From NCBI RefSeq assembly GCF_024195295.1, contig NZ_JAMFTH010000001.1, positions 744,001 to 808,000 on the forward strand: a stretch of DNA of 64,000 nucleotides, read 5' to 3'. Shown piece after piece: positions 10,667 through 19,946 of the stretch. Each line of letters begins with the position of its first letter. Positions within the stretch are counted from its first letter, which is position 1. Below the pieces are notes generated by a model. It ran no database searches, was not told the origin of the DNA, and saw only the letters and a program-made list of their open reading frames with translations. Source of the stretch: Gilvimarinus xylanilyticus (GTDB lineage Bacteria; Pseudomonadota; Gammaproteobacteria; Pseudomonadales; Cellvibrionaceae). The translations under genes were made by a program, and so were the position numbers.

Positions 10667-10834
10667 CCCTAGCTCGAATATGACAAATCTGTAAAAAAGT
10701 GTTTCGACGGGCAATAAACTGATTAACTTTTGTCTAATTATCGTGTTTAATTGCCGCCTTTTGCGCCAAGCCCCTTAGGGCGAGTGTCAGGGCAGTGCGT
10801 CGAAAAGACGACAAATGTGAGGAATAGGCCGGGA

Positions 10835-12070
10835 ATGAGCTTATTGGTACAAAAATACGGTGGCACTTCGGTGGGTACCGTAGAGCGTATCGAAGCGGTC
10901 GCTGATAAAGTGGCCGGCTTTCGCGCTCAGGGGCACGATATGGTGGTTGTGGTTTCCGCCATGAGCGGCGAAACCAATCGCTTAATTGCCCTAGCTAAGG
11001 ATATTCAGCAAGCCCCCGATCCCCGCGAGATGGACGTGTTGGTTTCCACCGGTGAGCAGGTCACCATCGCGCTTTTGTGCATGGCGCTGAAAAAGCGCGG
11101 CTGTGACGCGCGTTCCTACACGGGTGGCCAGGTGCGCATTTTGACCGATGATGCCCATACCAAGGCCCGTATCCAGGAGATTGACGACGCCAATATGCGC
11201 GCCGATCTGGCGGCAGGGCGTGTGGTTGTGGTTGCGGGGTTTCAGGGCGTCGATGAGGCAGGCAATATCACCACTCTCGGACGCGGCGGCTCGGATACCA
11301 CCGGTGTTGCGCTGGCGGCAGCCTTAAAAGCCGACGAATGTCAGATCTATACTGACGTTGACGGCGTATACACCACAGACCCCAGGGTGGTCGACAAGGC
11401 CCGGCGCCTAGAGCAAATCACTTTTGAAGAGATGCTGGAAATGGCCAGCCTGGGCTCAAAGGTATTGCAGATACGCGCCGTTGAGTTCGCCGGCAAATAC
11501 AATGTACCACTGCGGGTGCTGTCCAGCTTTGCCGACGGCCCTGGCACTTTGATTACCCTCGATGAGGAAGAGAGCACTATGGAACAGCCCGTTGTCTCTG
11601 GGATTGCGTTTAACCGCGATGAGGCCAAAATTACCCTGGCTGGTATTCCCGATACCCCCGGTATTGCATCTAAAATTCTGGCGCCGGTGGGTAAAGCCAA
11701 TGTTGAGGTTGACGTTATCGTGCAGAACGTCGGTGCCGACAACACCACGGATCTGACTTTTACTGTTAATCGCGGTGATATGAATAAAACCGTGGATTTG
11801 TTGTCTAACGTCGTGAAAGAGATTGGCGCACGGGAAGTGACGAGTGACGATGCCATCGCCAAAGTGTCTATTGTGGGTGTGGGAATGCGCTCTCACGCGG
11901 GCGTGGCTTCGACCATGTTCACGGCGCTCGCCGAAGAGGGCATTAATATTCAGATGATTACCACATCAGAAATCAAGATTTCGGTGATTATCAGCGAGAA
12001 ATATTTAGAGCTTGCTGTGCGAACCTTGCACAGTGCGTTTGGCCTGGATGCCGAACCTGCTCAGGCGTAA
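10835..12070 (+). CDS. lysC: Aspartate kinase
   Basis: Phosphorylates aspartate, the entry to lysine, threonine, methionine and diaminopimelate synthesis. The ATG at 10835 (MSLLVQKYGGTSVGTVERI) gives 411 aa, matching the single-chain Pseudomonas enzyme. The kinase domain has KYGGTSVG, STGEQVTIALL and LGRGGSDTTGVALA. Two ACT domains follow (about residues 265-411, with GIPDTPGIASKI and GVGMRSHAGVASTMF), expected to mediate feedback inhibition by Lys/Thr. No convincing lysine riboswitch is seen in the 168-base gap after alaS. Confidence 0.97.
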   Translation: MSLLVQKYGGTSVGTVERIEAVADKVAGFRAQGHDMVVVVSAMSGETNRLIALAKDIQQAPDPREMDVLVSTGEQVTIALLCMALKKRGCDARSYTGGQVRILTDDAHTKARIQEIDDANMRADLAAGRVVVVAGFQGVDEAGNITTLGRGGSDTTGVALAAALKADECQIYTDVDGVYTTDPRVVDKARRLEQITFEEMLEMASLGSKVLQIRAVEFAGKYNVPLRVLSSFADGPGTLITLDEEESTMEQPVVSGIAFNRDEAKITLAGIPDTPGIASKILAPVGKANVEVDVIVQNVGADNTTDLTFTVNRGDMNKTVDLLSNVVKEIGAREVTSDDAIAKVSIVGVGMRSHAGVASTMFTALAEEGINIQMITTSEIKISVIISEKYLELAVRTLHSAFGLDAEPAQA

Positions 12071-12104
12071 GTGGTTGTACCTGAGCAATAACAGGGTCGG
12101 ATGA

Positions 12105-12136
12105 CCTCAGACGTTTAAGGTCTGAAATTTTTTTGG
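12105..12136 (+). terminator. Probable terminator after lysC
   Basis: TCAGAC, a short loop, GTCTGA, then AAATTTTTTTG. The stem is only six to seven base pairs but the T-run is good. It lies 35 bases after the lysC stop, so csrA probably has its own promoter in the remaining 150 bases. Confidence 0.65.
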
Positions 12137-12286
12137 GGGCAATTCCCTTTTTGCGAAAAATGAACTTTACTTAAGGTAAGGATCAGAAATCACCAGCTTG
12201 GTAGATTGGATCGCATTAAGGGCTAAATAGTGGCATAGGAGTTGGATTCCGGCCGCACTTACAGGATGGATTGAAGGAGTTGTACT

Positions 12287-12478
12287 ATGTTGATCTTAAC
12301 CCGCCGTATTGGCGAAACCCTAATGGTTGGCGATGAAGTGACCGTGACTGTACTGGGTGTTAAAGGCAACCAAGTTCGTATTGGTGTTAATGCACCTAAA
12401 GATATCGCGGTACACCGCGAAGAGATTTACCAGCGCATTCAGCGCGAAAAACAAAATCAACAAGAAGGTCTGGCTTAA
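12287..12478 (+). CDS. csrA: Carbon storage regulator CsrA/RsmA
   Basis: A small homodimeric RNA-binding protein that binds GGA motifs near ribosome-binding sites and controls translation of carbon-storage, motility and biofilm genes. At 63 aa it is full length: [51 protein letters not shown], with the key Arg44-equivalent in AVHREEI. AAGGAG precedes the ATG at 12287. A terminator follows 17 bases after the stop codon. In related gammaproteobacteria this locus also lies between lysC and tRNA-Ser(GCU). Confidence 0.97.
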   Translation: MLILTRRIGETLMVGDEVTVTVLGVKGNQVRIGVNAPKDIAVHREEIYQRIQREKQNQQEGLA

Positions 12479-12494
12479 TCTGACCTCGTTGAGT

Positions 12495-12523
12495 AAACGG
12501 CAACCAAGGGTTGCCGTTTTTTT
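12495..12523 (+). terminator. Rho-independent terminator after csrA
   Basis: AACGGCAACC, loop AAG, GGTTGCCG and seven T residues directly downstream of csrA. Confidence 0.9.
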
Positions 12524-12666
12524 ATGCGTTTTGTTTGTACACTGGGCAGCGGCGCGAAAAATCTAACCCCAAATGCTTACAAGCCTTTGAATTTCTGCCA
12601 AATATGGTATTATGCCGCCCCAGTTGAGCAGATGCCCCAAGGCATTTACTGAACCACAAATTGCAC

Positions 12667-12756
12667 GGAGAAGTGGCCGAGTGGCCGAAGGCGCTCCCCT
12701 GCTAAGGGAGTATACCTTGATCGGTATCGAGGGTTCGAATCCCTCCTTCTCCGCCA
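12667..12756 (+). tRNA. serV: tRNA-Ser (anticodon GCT)
   Basis: The acceptor stem GGAGAAG pairs with CTTCTCC, followed by discriminator G and an encoded CCA. The anticodon arm CTCCCCTGCTAAGGGAG presents GCT, reading AGC/AGU serine codons. A long variable arm, as expected for tRNA-Ser, precedes the T arm GAGGGTTCGAATCCCTC. Total length is 90 nt. The 3' part from the T arm onward is duplicated 179 bases downstream (see the repeat entry). Confidence 0.96.
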
Positions 12757-12763
12757 TACATTA

Positions 12764-12801
12764 AAACCGCCAGAGGCTAAATTCCCTCCGGCGGTTTTTT
12801 T
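12764..12801 (+). terminator. Terminator of tRNA-Ser (repeated downstream)
   Basis: AAAACCGCC, then AGAGG and CCTCC, then GGCGGTTTTTTT, just 8 bases after the tRNA CCA. Near-identical copies occur at about 12943-12980 and 13169-13208, so three successive terminators follow one tRNA. Confidence 0.88.
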
Positions 12802-12832
12802 ATACACAAAAGGTTAACAGGAGGCGTTCGAG

Positions 12833-12919
12833 CCCGACAGAGGGTCGACCAAACGCCGGGAGCGTTTGGTACCGAGCGAAGCGAGCCCGAAGGGTGGGCG
12901 CAGGATGCGCCCAGTAAAT
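12833..12919 (+). repeat. Structured repeat unit, copy A
   Basis: An 87-base unit beginning CCCGACAGAGGGTCGAC. It contains three potential hairpins: CAAACGC-CGGGA-GCGTTTG, GAGC-GAA-GCGAGC-like, and GGGCGCA-GGA-TGCGCCC. It runs directly into the second copy of the tRNA 3' end. Copy B, about 85 percent alike by eye, lies 231 bases further on. It resembles a palindromic intergenic repeat rather than a gene. Confidence 0.7.
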
Positions 12920-13063
12920 CCCTCCTTCTCCGCCATACATTAAAACCGCCAGAGGCTAAATTCCCTCCGGCGGTTTTTTTGTGCGAGAAAGGTTAACAGG
13001 AGGCGTTCGACCGCTCATCTGCCTCCCTGCAGTCACAGCATTTGTGCATCCATGCACATCAAA

Positions 13064-13150
13064 CCCGACAGAGGGTCGACAAAACGCCGGGAGCGTTTTG
13101 CACCGAGCGCAGCGAGCCCGCAGGGTGGGCGCAGGACGCGCCCAGTAAAT
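13064..13150 (+). repeat. Structured repeat unit, copy B
   Basis: Same order of elements as copy A, beginning CCCGACAGAGGGTCGAC. The first stem is changed on both sides (AAAACGC-CGGGA-GCGTTTT against CAAACGC...GCGTTTG in copy A), so pairing is retained. The last stem reads GGGCGCA-GGA-CGCGCCC. It ends in AAATCCCTCC, a fragment of the tRNA-Ser 3' end. Confidence 0.7.
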
Positions 13151-13343
13151 CCCTCCCGCAGCACATACTAAAACCGCCGAAGGTCATTTCACCTCCGGCG
13201 GTTTTTTATACGCAAAAGCCCGCGAGCGACACTCGCCCCCAAATCCAAAACCATCACGCTTGCCTCACCGGAGCATTTCCCGTACCCCTCCGTCGCAATC
13301 ACAAATAAAATACATATTTAAATATAAAAATAAATACGCTAAA

Positions 13344-13355
13344 GTAACCGTTTAC
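13344..13355. promoter_or_regulatory. Candidate LacI-family operator upstream of GH5 gene
   Basis: GTAACCGTTTAC is a 10-of-12 palindrome with the central CG typical of LacI/GalR-family operators (GTAAxCGxTTAC type). It lies 29 bases before the start codon, in an AT-rich promoter-like region, where a repressor could block transcription. The family assignment is inferred from the motif only. Confidence 0.5.
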
Positions 13356-13383
13356 ACAATAACGAATAACAGTAGGAGAGCCT

Positions 13384-14634
13384 GTGTCTCATTTGAATAA
13401 AAGTGGTATCGCCGCGCTTGCTTTGGTCCTGAGTGCCTGTGGTTCTGGCGGTGGGGGGGCAAGCCCGCCGGTCGCCAGTGCGTCCAGTCAAGCGTCGTCA
13501 ATGGCGTCGAGTACCTCGGTGTCCTCTTCGATTGATTCCAGCAGTGAGCCCTCATCCAGTCACTCTTCTGCTGTCAGTTCCGAGCCCGGCGATTTTGATA
13601 TAAGCAGTGTGGCTCTAACCCAAAAGTTGGGTATTGGTTGGAATCTCGGCAATACCTTAGAGGCCGTGGGCGGCGAAACGGCCTGGGGTAACCCCAAAGC
13701 TACTCCCGAGTTAATGCAGGCCGTGAAGGCGGCTGGTTTCGATTCGGTGCGCATTCCTGTGGCCTGGAGTCAGTTCAGCGATCCGGCAAACTTTATTATC
13801 GAGTCTGCCTGGATAGATCGGGTTGAAGAAGTAGTAAACGACGCCTTAGAGGCCGATCTGTATGTCATGATGAATATGCACTGGGACGGCGGTTGGATGC
13901 AGCCTACTTACGCCGAGCAGGACTATGTGCTGGGGCGTATGGACGCTCTGTGGGAGCAAATTGCCCTACGCTTTGCCGATTACGATGAGCGCCTGGTTTT
14001 TGCCTGTACCAATGAGGTGATGGTGGAAGGGGACTACGGCACCCCGACCGAAGAGTATTACACCGTGCAAAATGGCTACAACCAGCAGTGTGTGGATACT
14101 GTGCGAGCCACCGGCGGGAATAATCCTCACCGCTTTTTGGCGGTGCAGGGCTTTAACACCAATATCGACCACACTCTGAGCTTTTTCACTTTGCCGGAAG
14201 ACCCCGCCGACGATAAATTGTTGGTAGAGGTTCACTACTATGATCCCTATAACTTCACCCTTAACAATGAGAGCCAGGTAACCCAGTGGGGGGATGAAGC
14301 CGAAGATCTTAGCAAAACCGAAACCTGGGCCAATGAAGCTCACGCCGATGAGCAATTCGGGCGAATGCAAGAGCGTTTTGTGGATCAGGGGATTGGGGTG
14401 ATTTTGGGGGAGTACGGGGCAATACATCGCCCAAACATAGACCATCACCAGCGCTACCAAATCTATTGGAATGAGTATATTACCGCCTCTGTGCTTGAGC
14501 ATGGCTTGGTCCCGGTGGTGTGGGACAATGGTGTTACCGGCAATACCGGTTTGGGATTGTTTGACCGCGCCAGTGCGGAACAGGCTTATCCCGAACTTAT
14601 CGAAGCCATTACCGGCGCAGGCGTTAACCCGTAA
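13384..14634 (+). CDS. GH5 endoglucanase, outer-membrane lipoprotein
   Basis: Predicted to hydrolyse beta-1,4-glucan (cellulose or related) at the cell surface. The lipoprotein signal MSHLNKSGIAALALVLSAC has its lipobox Cys at residue 19. A Ser-rich low-complexity linker (about 25-68), characteristic of Cellvibrionaceae carbohydrate enzymes, leads to the GH5 domain (about 72-416). Family blocks are GIGWNLGNTLEA, the proton donor in CTNEVM (about Glu211) and the nucleophile in ILGEYGA (about Glu343). The residue after the donor Glu is Val where GH5 usually has Pro. There is no carbohydrate-binding module. The start is GTG at 13384 with AGGAG five bases upstream. The gene is convergent with the MCP gene. 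Confidence 0.9.
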   Translation: MSHLNKSGIAALALVLSACGSGGGGASPPVASASSQASSMASSTSVSSSIDSSSEPSSSHSSAVSSEPGDFDISSVALTQKLGIGWNLGNTLEAVGGETAWGNPKATPELMQAVKAAGFDSVRIPVAWSQFSDPANFIIESAWIDRVEEVVNDALEADLYVMMNMHWDGGWMQPTYAEQDYVLGRMDALWEQIALRFADYDERLVFACTNEVMVEGDYGTPTEEYYTVQNGYNQQCVDTVRATGGNNPHRFLAVQGFNTNIDHTLSFFTLPEDPADDKLLVEVHYYDPYNFTLNNESQVTQWGDEAEDLSKTETWANEAHADEQFGRMQERFVDQGIGVILGEYGAIHRPNIDHHQRYQIYWNEYITASVLEHGLVPVVWDNGVTGNTGLGLFDRASAEQAYPELIEAITGAGVNP

Positions 14635-14670
14635 TTACGGTTAGCCTCGGCACGGCTTGGCCGTCTGGTG

Positions 14671-15978
14671 TTACTGTTCTGCCAGACGGCTAACGGTTTG
14701 CGCAAAGTTCATTACACCTTGCTCGATCTGCTCGACCCCCTCCGAGACATGGTGAATTTTGGTTTCACCCTGCTCGGAAATCGAGCTGACTTCTTCCATT
14801 TGCGTTTTAATTTGCTGAGCCAGTTCATGGTTGTCGCCCACGACGCGGGAAATTTCCTCGGTGGCCTCGCTGGTGCGTCCGGCGAGCTGGCGCACCTCAT
14901 CGGCTACCACGGCAAAGCCTCGCCCCTGGTCGCCCGCCCGGGCCGCCTCGATGGCCGCGTTTAATGCGAGCAGATTAGTTTGATCGGCAATAGAGCGAAT
15001 GGTGGTGACGATTTCGGCAATGCTTTCCGACTGCTCGTTCAATCGGTCGGTGATCGCAGCGGCCTGTTTTATTTGCGTGGCAATTTTTTCTGATGTGGTG
15101 ACCGCATCGTCCAGTAGACCTTTGGCATTCAGGGTGATTTGCGAGGTTTCTTCCGAGGTGGACGAAGCCGCTTCTACAGCTTCCATAGCCGCGCTAACTC
15201 GGTGGGTAATGTTGCTGGCAAACTTAATCACCTTATAAACCTTGCCACTGGCATCGCGCACCGGATTGTAGGTGGCTTCTACCCAAATGGTATTGCCCCG
15301 AGCATCTTTGCGCTCAAACTTGCCCGATTCAAAGTGTCCCGCAGCTAGGCGCGACCAAAAGTCCGGGTTCTGCTGGTAAAAGCGCTCGTAACAGAACATG
15401 CGATGGTGTTGGCCGACGATATCATCCAGTTGATAGCCGATAGTGTTTAAGAAGTTCTGGTTGGCAGTAAGAATATTGCCGTGAGGGTCAAATTCAATCA
15501 CCGCCAGCGAGCGGTCCAGGGCGTCAAACAAGGCGTTGCGATCCAGTAACGAGCTGCGCGATTCGGTGACATCCGAGGCAATTTTAATGATTTTAGTCAC
15601 CTGGTTATCGTTTCTTACCGGAAAGTAGCTGGCCTCAAGCCATATGACTTGGCCGCGTTTGCCAAAGCGTTGAAAGGTGCCTTGCTGGCTTTTGCCGGCG
15701 GCTAGCTGACGCCAAAACTCGGCGTAGTCTTCGCTGGCAGCGTAGGAAGAGTCGCAAAACATACGGTGGTGACGCCCGCGAATTTCTTCCAACGGGTATC
15801 CCACTACATCCAAAAAAAGCGCGTTGGCGGTAATAATTTCCCCGGTAGGGGTAAACTCGATATACCCCATATGCGCCTGGATGGCGGAAATATCGGCCTC
15901 AAGTGTATGATTTTTATCGCTAAGTTCTTCTACTTCCGACTCTAACGCTCTTGCTCTGCCAAACATTGTCTTAAACAC
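14671..15978 (-). CDS. Soluble PAS-PAS methyl-accepting chemotaxis protein (BdlA-like)
   Basis: A 435-aa cytoplasmic chemoreceptor: a short N-terminal coiled coil (to about 30), two PAS domains (about 35-150 and 157-270) with matching HHRMFC motifs and PAC segments ([16 protein letters not shown]), then an MCP signalling domain with the CheA/CheW contact tip ([37 protein letters not shown]). No transmembrane segment is visible. The architecture and length match Pseudomonas BdlA, which senses redox state and triggers biofilm dispersal; the same job here is inference. Upstream on the minus strand GCCGATAC (16035-16042) resembles a sigma-28 -10 but no matching -35 is seen. The 3' end carries a 9-bp inverted repeat (14660-14690) shared with the convergent GH5 gene. 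Confidence 0.9.
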   Translation of the reverse strand: MFKTMFGRARALESEVEELSDKNHTLEADISAIQAHMGYIEFTPTGEIITANALFLDVVGYPLEEIRGRHHRMFCDSSYAASEDYAEFWRQLAAGKSQQGTFQRFGKRGQVIWLEASYFPVRNDNQVTKIIKIASDVTESRSSLLDRNALFDALDRSLAVIEFDPHGNILTANQNFLNTIGYQLDDIVGQHHRMFCYERFYQQNPDFWSRLAAGHFESGKFERKDARGNTIWVEATYNPVRDASGKVYKVIKFASNITHRVSAAMEAVEAASSTSEETSQITLNAKGLLDDAVTTSEKIATQIKQAAAITDRLNEQSESIAEIVTTIRSIADQTNLLALNAAIEAARAGDQGRGFAVVADEVRQLAGRTSEATEEISRVVGDNHELAQQIKTQMEEVSSISEQGETKIHHVSEGVEQIEQGVMNFAQTVSRLAEQ

Positions 15979-16149
15979 TCCATTTTTAAGGGAAGGCAGT
16001 AAGGAATTGTTAATTTGCTCACTGACACTTTAAAGTATCGGCAAAATTTGACATTCCTCAAGTTTTTATTGGATTTTATCGGTTAAGGCGAAGATGAAAG
16101 GTTGGCCACTGTCCCTGTGGCCATGGCTGTATACGCCCGTCATTTTTAT

Positions 16150-19100
16150 TTACGGTTGGGGTTCGTAACCCAGTACGGGGCTTAACCAGCGCTCAAGCTC
16201 GGTCTGTGACATGCCTTTTCGCTCGGCCAGCGATTCCACCTGGTCTTTCTCAATCTTGCCAATGGCAAAGTACTCGGACTCGGGGTGCGAGAAATACCAG
16301 CCAGAAACGGCGGCGGTGGGGAACATGGCGTAGTGCTCGGTCAAGGTGAGGCCGGTGTTTTTCTCCGCATCCAGTAGCTTAAACAAGGTACCTTTTTCGG
16401 TGTGATCCGGGCAGGCGGGGTAGCCTGGTGCCGGGCGAATACCTCGATAGCGCTCGCGAATTAAATCCTCGTTGGCCAGCGCCTCGTCTTTATCGTAACC
16501 CCAAAACTCTTTGCGCACCCGCAAATGCATATGCTCGGCGAGTGATTCGGCCAAGCGATCCGCCAGGGCTTTAACCATAATCGCGTTATAGTCATCGCCT
16601 TTGGCTTCATACTCTTTGGCCAACTCTTCGGCGCCAATGCCGGCGGTGACCGCAAAGCCGCCAATGTAGTCTTGCTTGCCGCTGTCTTTAGGGGCGACAA
16701 AGTCGGCCAGCGAAAAGTTGGGTTTGCGGTTGCCGGGCTTTTGCTGTTGTTGGCGCAAGTGGTGCAGGCGCGCCAGCTCTTCGCCATCTTCGCCAAACAC
16801 GGCAATATCGTCGTGGTCGACGGTATTGGCAGGCCAAAAGCCGAGTACCGCGCGGGCTTTAAGCAGCTTTTCGTCGATCAGCTTTTTCAGCATCTTTTGC
16901 GCGTCGTCAAACAGGTTGCGCGCCGCTTCGCCGACCACTTCGTCTTCCAAAATGCGCGGATACTTACCCGCCAAATCCCAGCTGATAAAAAACGGCGTCC
17001 AATCGATGGTGTCAATCAGCTGCTCCAGCGGGTAGTCGTCAAACACTTTAACGCCGGTAAAGCTGGGGGCAGGAGGGGTGTAGTTTTCCCAATCGGCCTT
17101 AAAGCCGTGCTTGATAGCGTCATTGTAGGTGCGCAAAGTGCCGCGGGGTTTGCGGTTGGCGTTGCGCACCCGCACGGCTTCGTACTCGGTTTTCAAGTCG
17201 GCGACAAAACCGTCGCGGTTGGCATCGCTTAACAAGGTGGAGCATACCCCTACCGCGCGCGAGGCATCGGCTACATAAACCACTTGGTTAATGTTAAGCG
17301 CCGGATCAATTTTGACGGCCGTGTGCGCTTTAGAGGTGGTGGCACCGCCAATCAACAGGGGTTTATCGATGCCCTGGCGTTCCATTTCGCGGGCGACGCT
17401 GACCATTTCGTCCAGCGATGGGGTGATCAAGCCGGACAAACCGATAATATCGCAGTTTTCTTCCACGGCGGTTTGCAGGATTTTCTCGCCGGGTACCATT
17501 ACGCCCATATCGACGACTTCAAAGTTATTGCACTGCAAGACAACCCCGACAATATTTTTGCCGATGTCGTGCACATCGCCTTTAACCGTGGCCATTAAAA
17601 TCTTGCCGTTGGGTTTGGCCCCTTCGACTTTTTCCGCCTCGATGTAGGGTTGCAAGTAGGCCACGGACTGTTTCATCACCCGCGCGGATTTCACCACCTG
17701 GGGCAGGAACATTTTACCGGCGCCGAATAAATCACCCACCACGTTCATGCCGTCCATCAGTGGGCCTTCAATCACATCCAGAGGTTTTTCTGCCTGCTGG
17801 CGGGCCTCTTCGGTGTCTTCAATAATGTAGGCCGAAATACCTTTTACCAGCGAGTGCTCAATGCGTTTTTTAACGTCCCAGCTGCGCCACTCTAAATCTT
17901 CTTTTTTGCCGCTGTCGCCACCGCCTTCGCGGTATTTCTCGGCAATATCTAACAGCGCTTCGGTGGCATTGTCGTTGCGGTTTAAAATTACATCTTCGAC
18001 TTTCTCGCGCAGTTCATTGGGCAAGTCGTCATACACCGCCAGCTGGCTGGCGTTGACGATGCCCATGTTCATGCCCACTTTAATCGCATGGTACAAAAAC
18101 ACCGAGTGAATCGCCTCGCGCACCGGGTTATTCCCCCGGAAGGAGAAAGACACGTTGGATACACCGCCGGATACACCGGCGTGGGGCAGGTTTTCGCGAA
18201 TCCAGGCGGTGGCTTCAATAAAGTCCACGGCGTAGTTGTTGTGCTCTTCAATACCCGTGGCGACGGCGAAAATATTGGGGTCGAAAATAATGTCTTGGGG
18301 TGGAAAGCCGACTTTATCCACCAGCACCCGGTAGGAGCGCTCGCATATTTCTTTTTTGCGCGCGGCGGTATCCGCCTGGCCGGTTTCGTCAAAGGCCATG
18401 ACCACGACGGCAGCGCCATAGCGCATGCACAAACGGGCCTTTTCAATAAACTCGTCTTCGCCTTCTTTAAGGCTGATGGAGTTGACGATACCCTTGCCCT
18501 GAATGCATTTAAGCCCGGCTTCAATCACCTCCCATTTGGAGGAATCCACCATAATCGGCACACGGGAAATATCCGGCTCGCCTGCAATCAGGTTTAAAAA
18601 GCGCACAATCGCCGCTTCGGCGTCGAGCATGCCCTCATCCATATTAATGTCGATAACCTGAGCACCGCCTTCGACCTGCTCCAGCGCGACCTCCAACGCG
18701 GTGTCATAGTCTTCTTCGACAATTAAACGCTTAAAGCGGGCCGAGCCTGTAACATTACAGCGTTCGCCCACGTTCACAAACAATGAATCTTGGGTGATGT
18801 TAAAAGGCTCCAGGCCCGACAAGCGGCACGCGGGTTCAATGTCGGGAATCTGGCGCGGCGGGTGTTTGGCCACGGCCTCGGCAATGGCCTGAATATGATC
18901 GGGCCGTGTGCCGCAGCAGCCGCCGATAATATTTAAAAAGCCTGACTGGGCGAACTCTTCGATAATCGCCTGCATTTCTTCGGGCTCTTGATCATACTCG
19001 CCAAACTCGTTGGGCAGGCCCGCATTGGGGTGGGCCGATACATGGCAGTTGGCGATACGCGACAACTCTTGTACATACTGGCGCAGCTCGGCCGCGCCTA

Positions 19101-19860
19101 GGGCGCAGTTAAGGCCAATGGACAAGGGCTTGGCGTGGGCCAGCGAGTTGTAAAAGGCCTCGGTGGTCTGGCCCGACAGGGTGCGGCCCGAGGCATCGGT
19201 AATGGTGCCCGAGATCATCAGTGGCAGCTCGGTACCCAGCTCTTCGAACACCTCCTGCACCGCAAATATGGCGGCTTTGGCGTTTAGGGTGTCAAAGATG
19301 GTTTCGATCAGAATCAGATCCGAGCCGCCCTCGATCAGCGCTTTGGTTGCTTCTATGTAGTTCTCTACCAGCTGGTCAAAGGTGACGTTGCGCGCGCCCG
19401 GGTCGTTAACGTCCGGCGAGATAGAGCAGGTGCGCGAGGTCGGCCCTAACACCCCGGTGACATAACGGGGTTTGTGGGGTTCGGCCTCAGTCAGCTCGTC
19501 GGCCACTTCGCGGGCAATGCGCGCACCGGCCAGGTTCAGCTCGTAGGCCAGATCTTCCATGCCGTAATCGGCCATGGAGATGCGGGTGGAGTTAAAGGTG
19601 TTGGTTTCAATAATATCCGCGCCGGCTTCCAGGTAGTCCCGGTGGATCTGCTTCATCAACTCGGGTTGGGTGAGGTTAAGCAGGTCGTTATTGCCCTTCA
19701 CATCGCGGTTGTAATCGGCAAAGCGCTTGCCCCGGTACTCTTCCTCGCTGAGCTTGTGGCTCTGAATCATGGTGCCCATACCGCCGTCGAGCACCACAAT
19801 GCGCTCGGCTAGGGTTTGTTTTAGTTGGGCAATGCGTTGCTCGCGGGGGGTAGCGCTCAT
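16150..19860 (-). CDS. metH: Cobalamin-dependent methionine synthase
   Basis: Transfers methyl from methyl-tetrahydrofolate through cobalamin to homocysteine, giving methionine. The 1236-aa chain has all four modules. The homocysteine domain (about 1-335) has VLDGGMGTM and the zinc Cys pair in [11 protein letters not shown]. The pterin domain (about 350-620) contains [16 protein letters not shown]. The B12 domain (about 650-895) has the cobalamin-ligand motif [12 protein letters not shown] and [10 protein letters not shown]. The reactivation domain (about 900-1236) has [18 protein letters not shown] for AdoMet binding. The ATG at 19860 follows a short leader of about 30 bases; there is no room for, and no sign of, a cobalamin riboswitch. 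It lies downstream of the mutarotase gene with a terminator between them. Confidence 0.98.
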   Translation of the reverse strand: MSATPREQRIAQLKQTLAERIVVLDGGMGTMIQSHKLSEEEYRGKRFADYNRDVKGNNDLLNLTQPELMKQIHRDYLEAGADIIETNTFNSTRISMADYGMEDLAYELNLAGARIAREVADELTEAEPHKPRYVTGVLGPTSRTCSISPDVNDPGARNVTFDQLVENYIEATKALIEGGSDLILIETIFDTLNAKAAIFAVQEVFEELGTELPLMISGTITDASGRTLSGQTTEAFYNSLAHAKPLSIGLNCALGAAELRQYVQELSRIANCHVSAHPNAGLPNEFGEYDQEPEEMQAIIEEFAQSGFLNIIGGCCGTRPDHIQAIAEAVAKHPPRQIPDIEPACRLSGLEPFNITQDSLFVNVGERCNVTGSARFKRLIVEEDYDTALEVALEQVEGGAQVIDINMDEGMLDAEAAIVRFLNLIAGEPDISRVPIMVDSSKWEVIEAGLKCIQGKGIVNSISLKEGEDEFIEKARLCMRYGAAVVVMAFDETGQADTAARKKEICERSYRVLVDKVGFPPQDIIFDPNIFAVATGIEEHNNYAVDFIEATAWIRENLPHAGVSGGVSNVSFSFRGNNPVREAIHSVFLYHAIKVGMNMGIVNASQLAVYDDLPNELREKVEDVILNRNDNATEALLDIAEKYREGGGDSGKKEDLEWRSWDVKKRIEHSLVKGISAYIIEDTEEARQQAEKPLDVIEGPLMDGMNVVGDLFGAGKMFLPQVVKSARVMKQSVAYLQPYIEAEKVEGAKPNGKILMATVKGDVHDIGKNIVGVVLQCNNFEVVDMGVMVPGEKILQTAVEENCDIIGLSGLITPSLDEMVSVAREMERQGIDKPLLIGGATTSKAHTAVKIDPALNINQVVYVADASRAVGVCSTLLSDANRDGFVADLKTEYEAVRVRNANRKPRGTLRTYNDAIKHGFKADWENYTPPAPSFTGVKVFDDYPLEQLIDTIDWTPFFISWDLAGKYPRILEDEVVGEAARNLFDDAQKMLKKLIDEKLLKARAVLGFWPANTVDHDDIAVFGEDGEELARLHHLRQQQQKPGNRKPNFSLADFVAPKDSGKQDYIGGFAVTAGIGAEELAKEYEAKGDDYNAIMVKALADRLAESLAEHMHLRVRKEFWGYDKDEALANEDLIRERYRGIRPAPGYPACPDHTEKGTLFKLLDAEKNTGLTLTEHYAMFPTAAVSGWYFSHPESEYFAIGKIEKDQVESLAERKGMSQTELERWLSPVLGYEPQP

Positions 19861-19892
19861 GCGGAAAACCTGTAATCAAATAGCAGAAATAG

Positions 19893-19926
19893 AAAAGCCC
19901 GCAATTTTACAACAATTGCGGGCTTA
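19893..19926 (-). terminator. Terminator between the mutarotase gene and metH
   Basis: Read on the minus strand: AAGCCCGCAATTG, short loop, AAATTGCGGGCTT followed by TTCTATTT. It lies 20 bases beyond the mutarotase stop codon. Confidence 0.8.
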
Positions 19927-19946
19927 GGTCGTGCGGTACTGGGGGC

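Larger units (their letters stand above)
12738..13220 (+). repeat. Tandem array repeating the tRNA-Ser 3' end plus terminator
   Basis: Three direct units start with the end of the tRNA T arm/acceptor sequence (AATCCCTCCTTCTCCGCCA). Unit 1 begins at 12738 inside the tRNA and unit 2 at 12917, a period of 179 bases. Unit 3, diverged and lacking the TTCTCC part, begins near 13147, a period of about 231. Units 1 and 2 are nearly identical for about 93 bases, covering the tRNA 3' end, the CCGCC...GGCGG terminator hairpin and a GGTTAACAGGAGGCGTTCGA tail; unit 2 then carries about 52 extra bases. Unit 2 cannot fold as a tRNA because all 5' parts are missing. No convincing protein-coding gene is seen in this 900-base gap between csrA and the GH5 gene. 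Confidence 0.85.

Noticed and set aside
12917-12936. A second tRNA-Ser gene
   Set aside because: Only the T-arm/acceptor 3' part is repeated; the 5' acceptor, D arm and anticodon arm are absent.
13042-13308. 88-codon open frame in the tRNA repeat array
   Set aside because: It runs through two terminator hairpins and repeat units and has no family features or ribosome-binding site.
15979-16149. Sigma-28 promoter for the PAS-PAS-MCP gene
   Set aside because: GCCGATAC is present upstream on the minus strand, but no TAAA-type -35 lies 11 bases before it.
19861-19946. Cobalamin riboswitch upstream of metH
   Set aside because: Only about 85 bases separate metH from the preceding gene and they contain a terminator; no B12-box-like sequence is visible.
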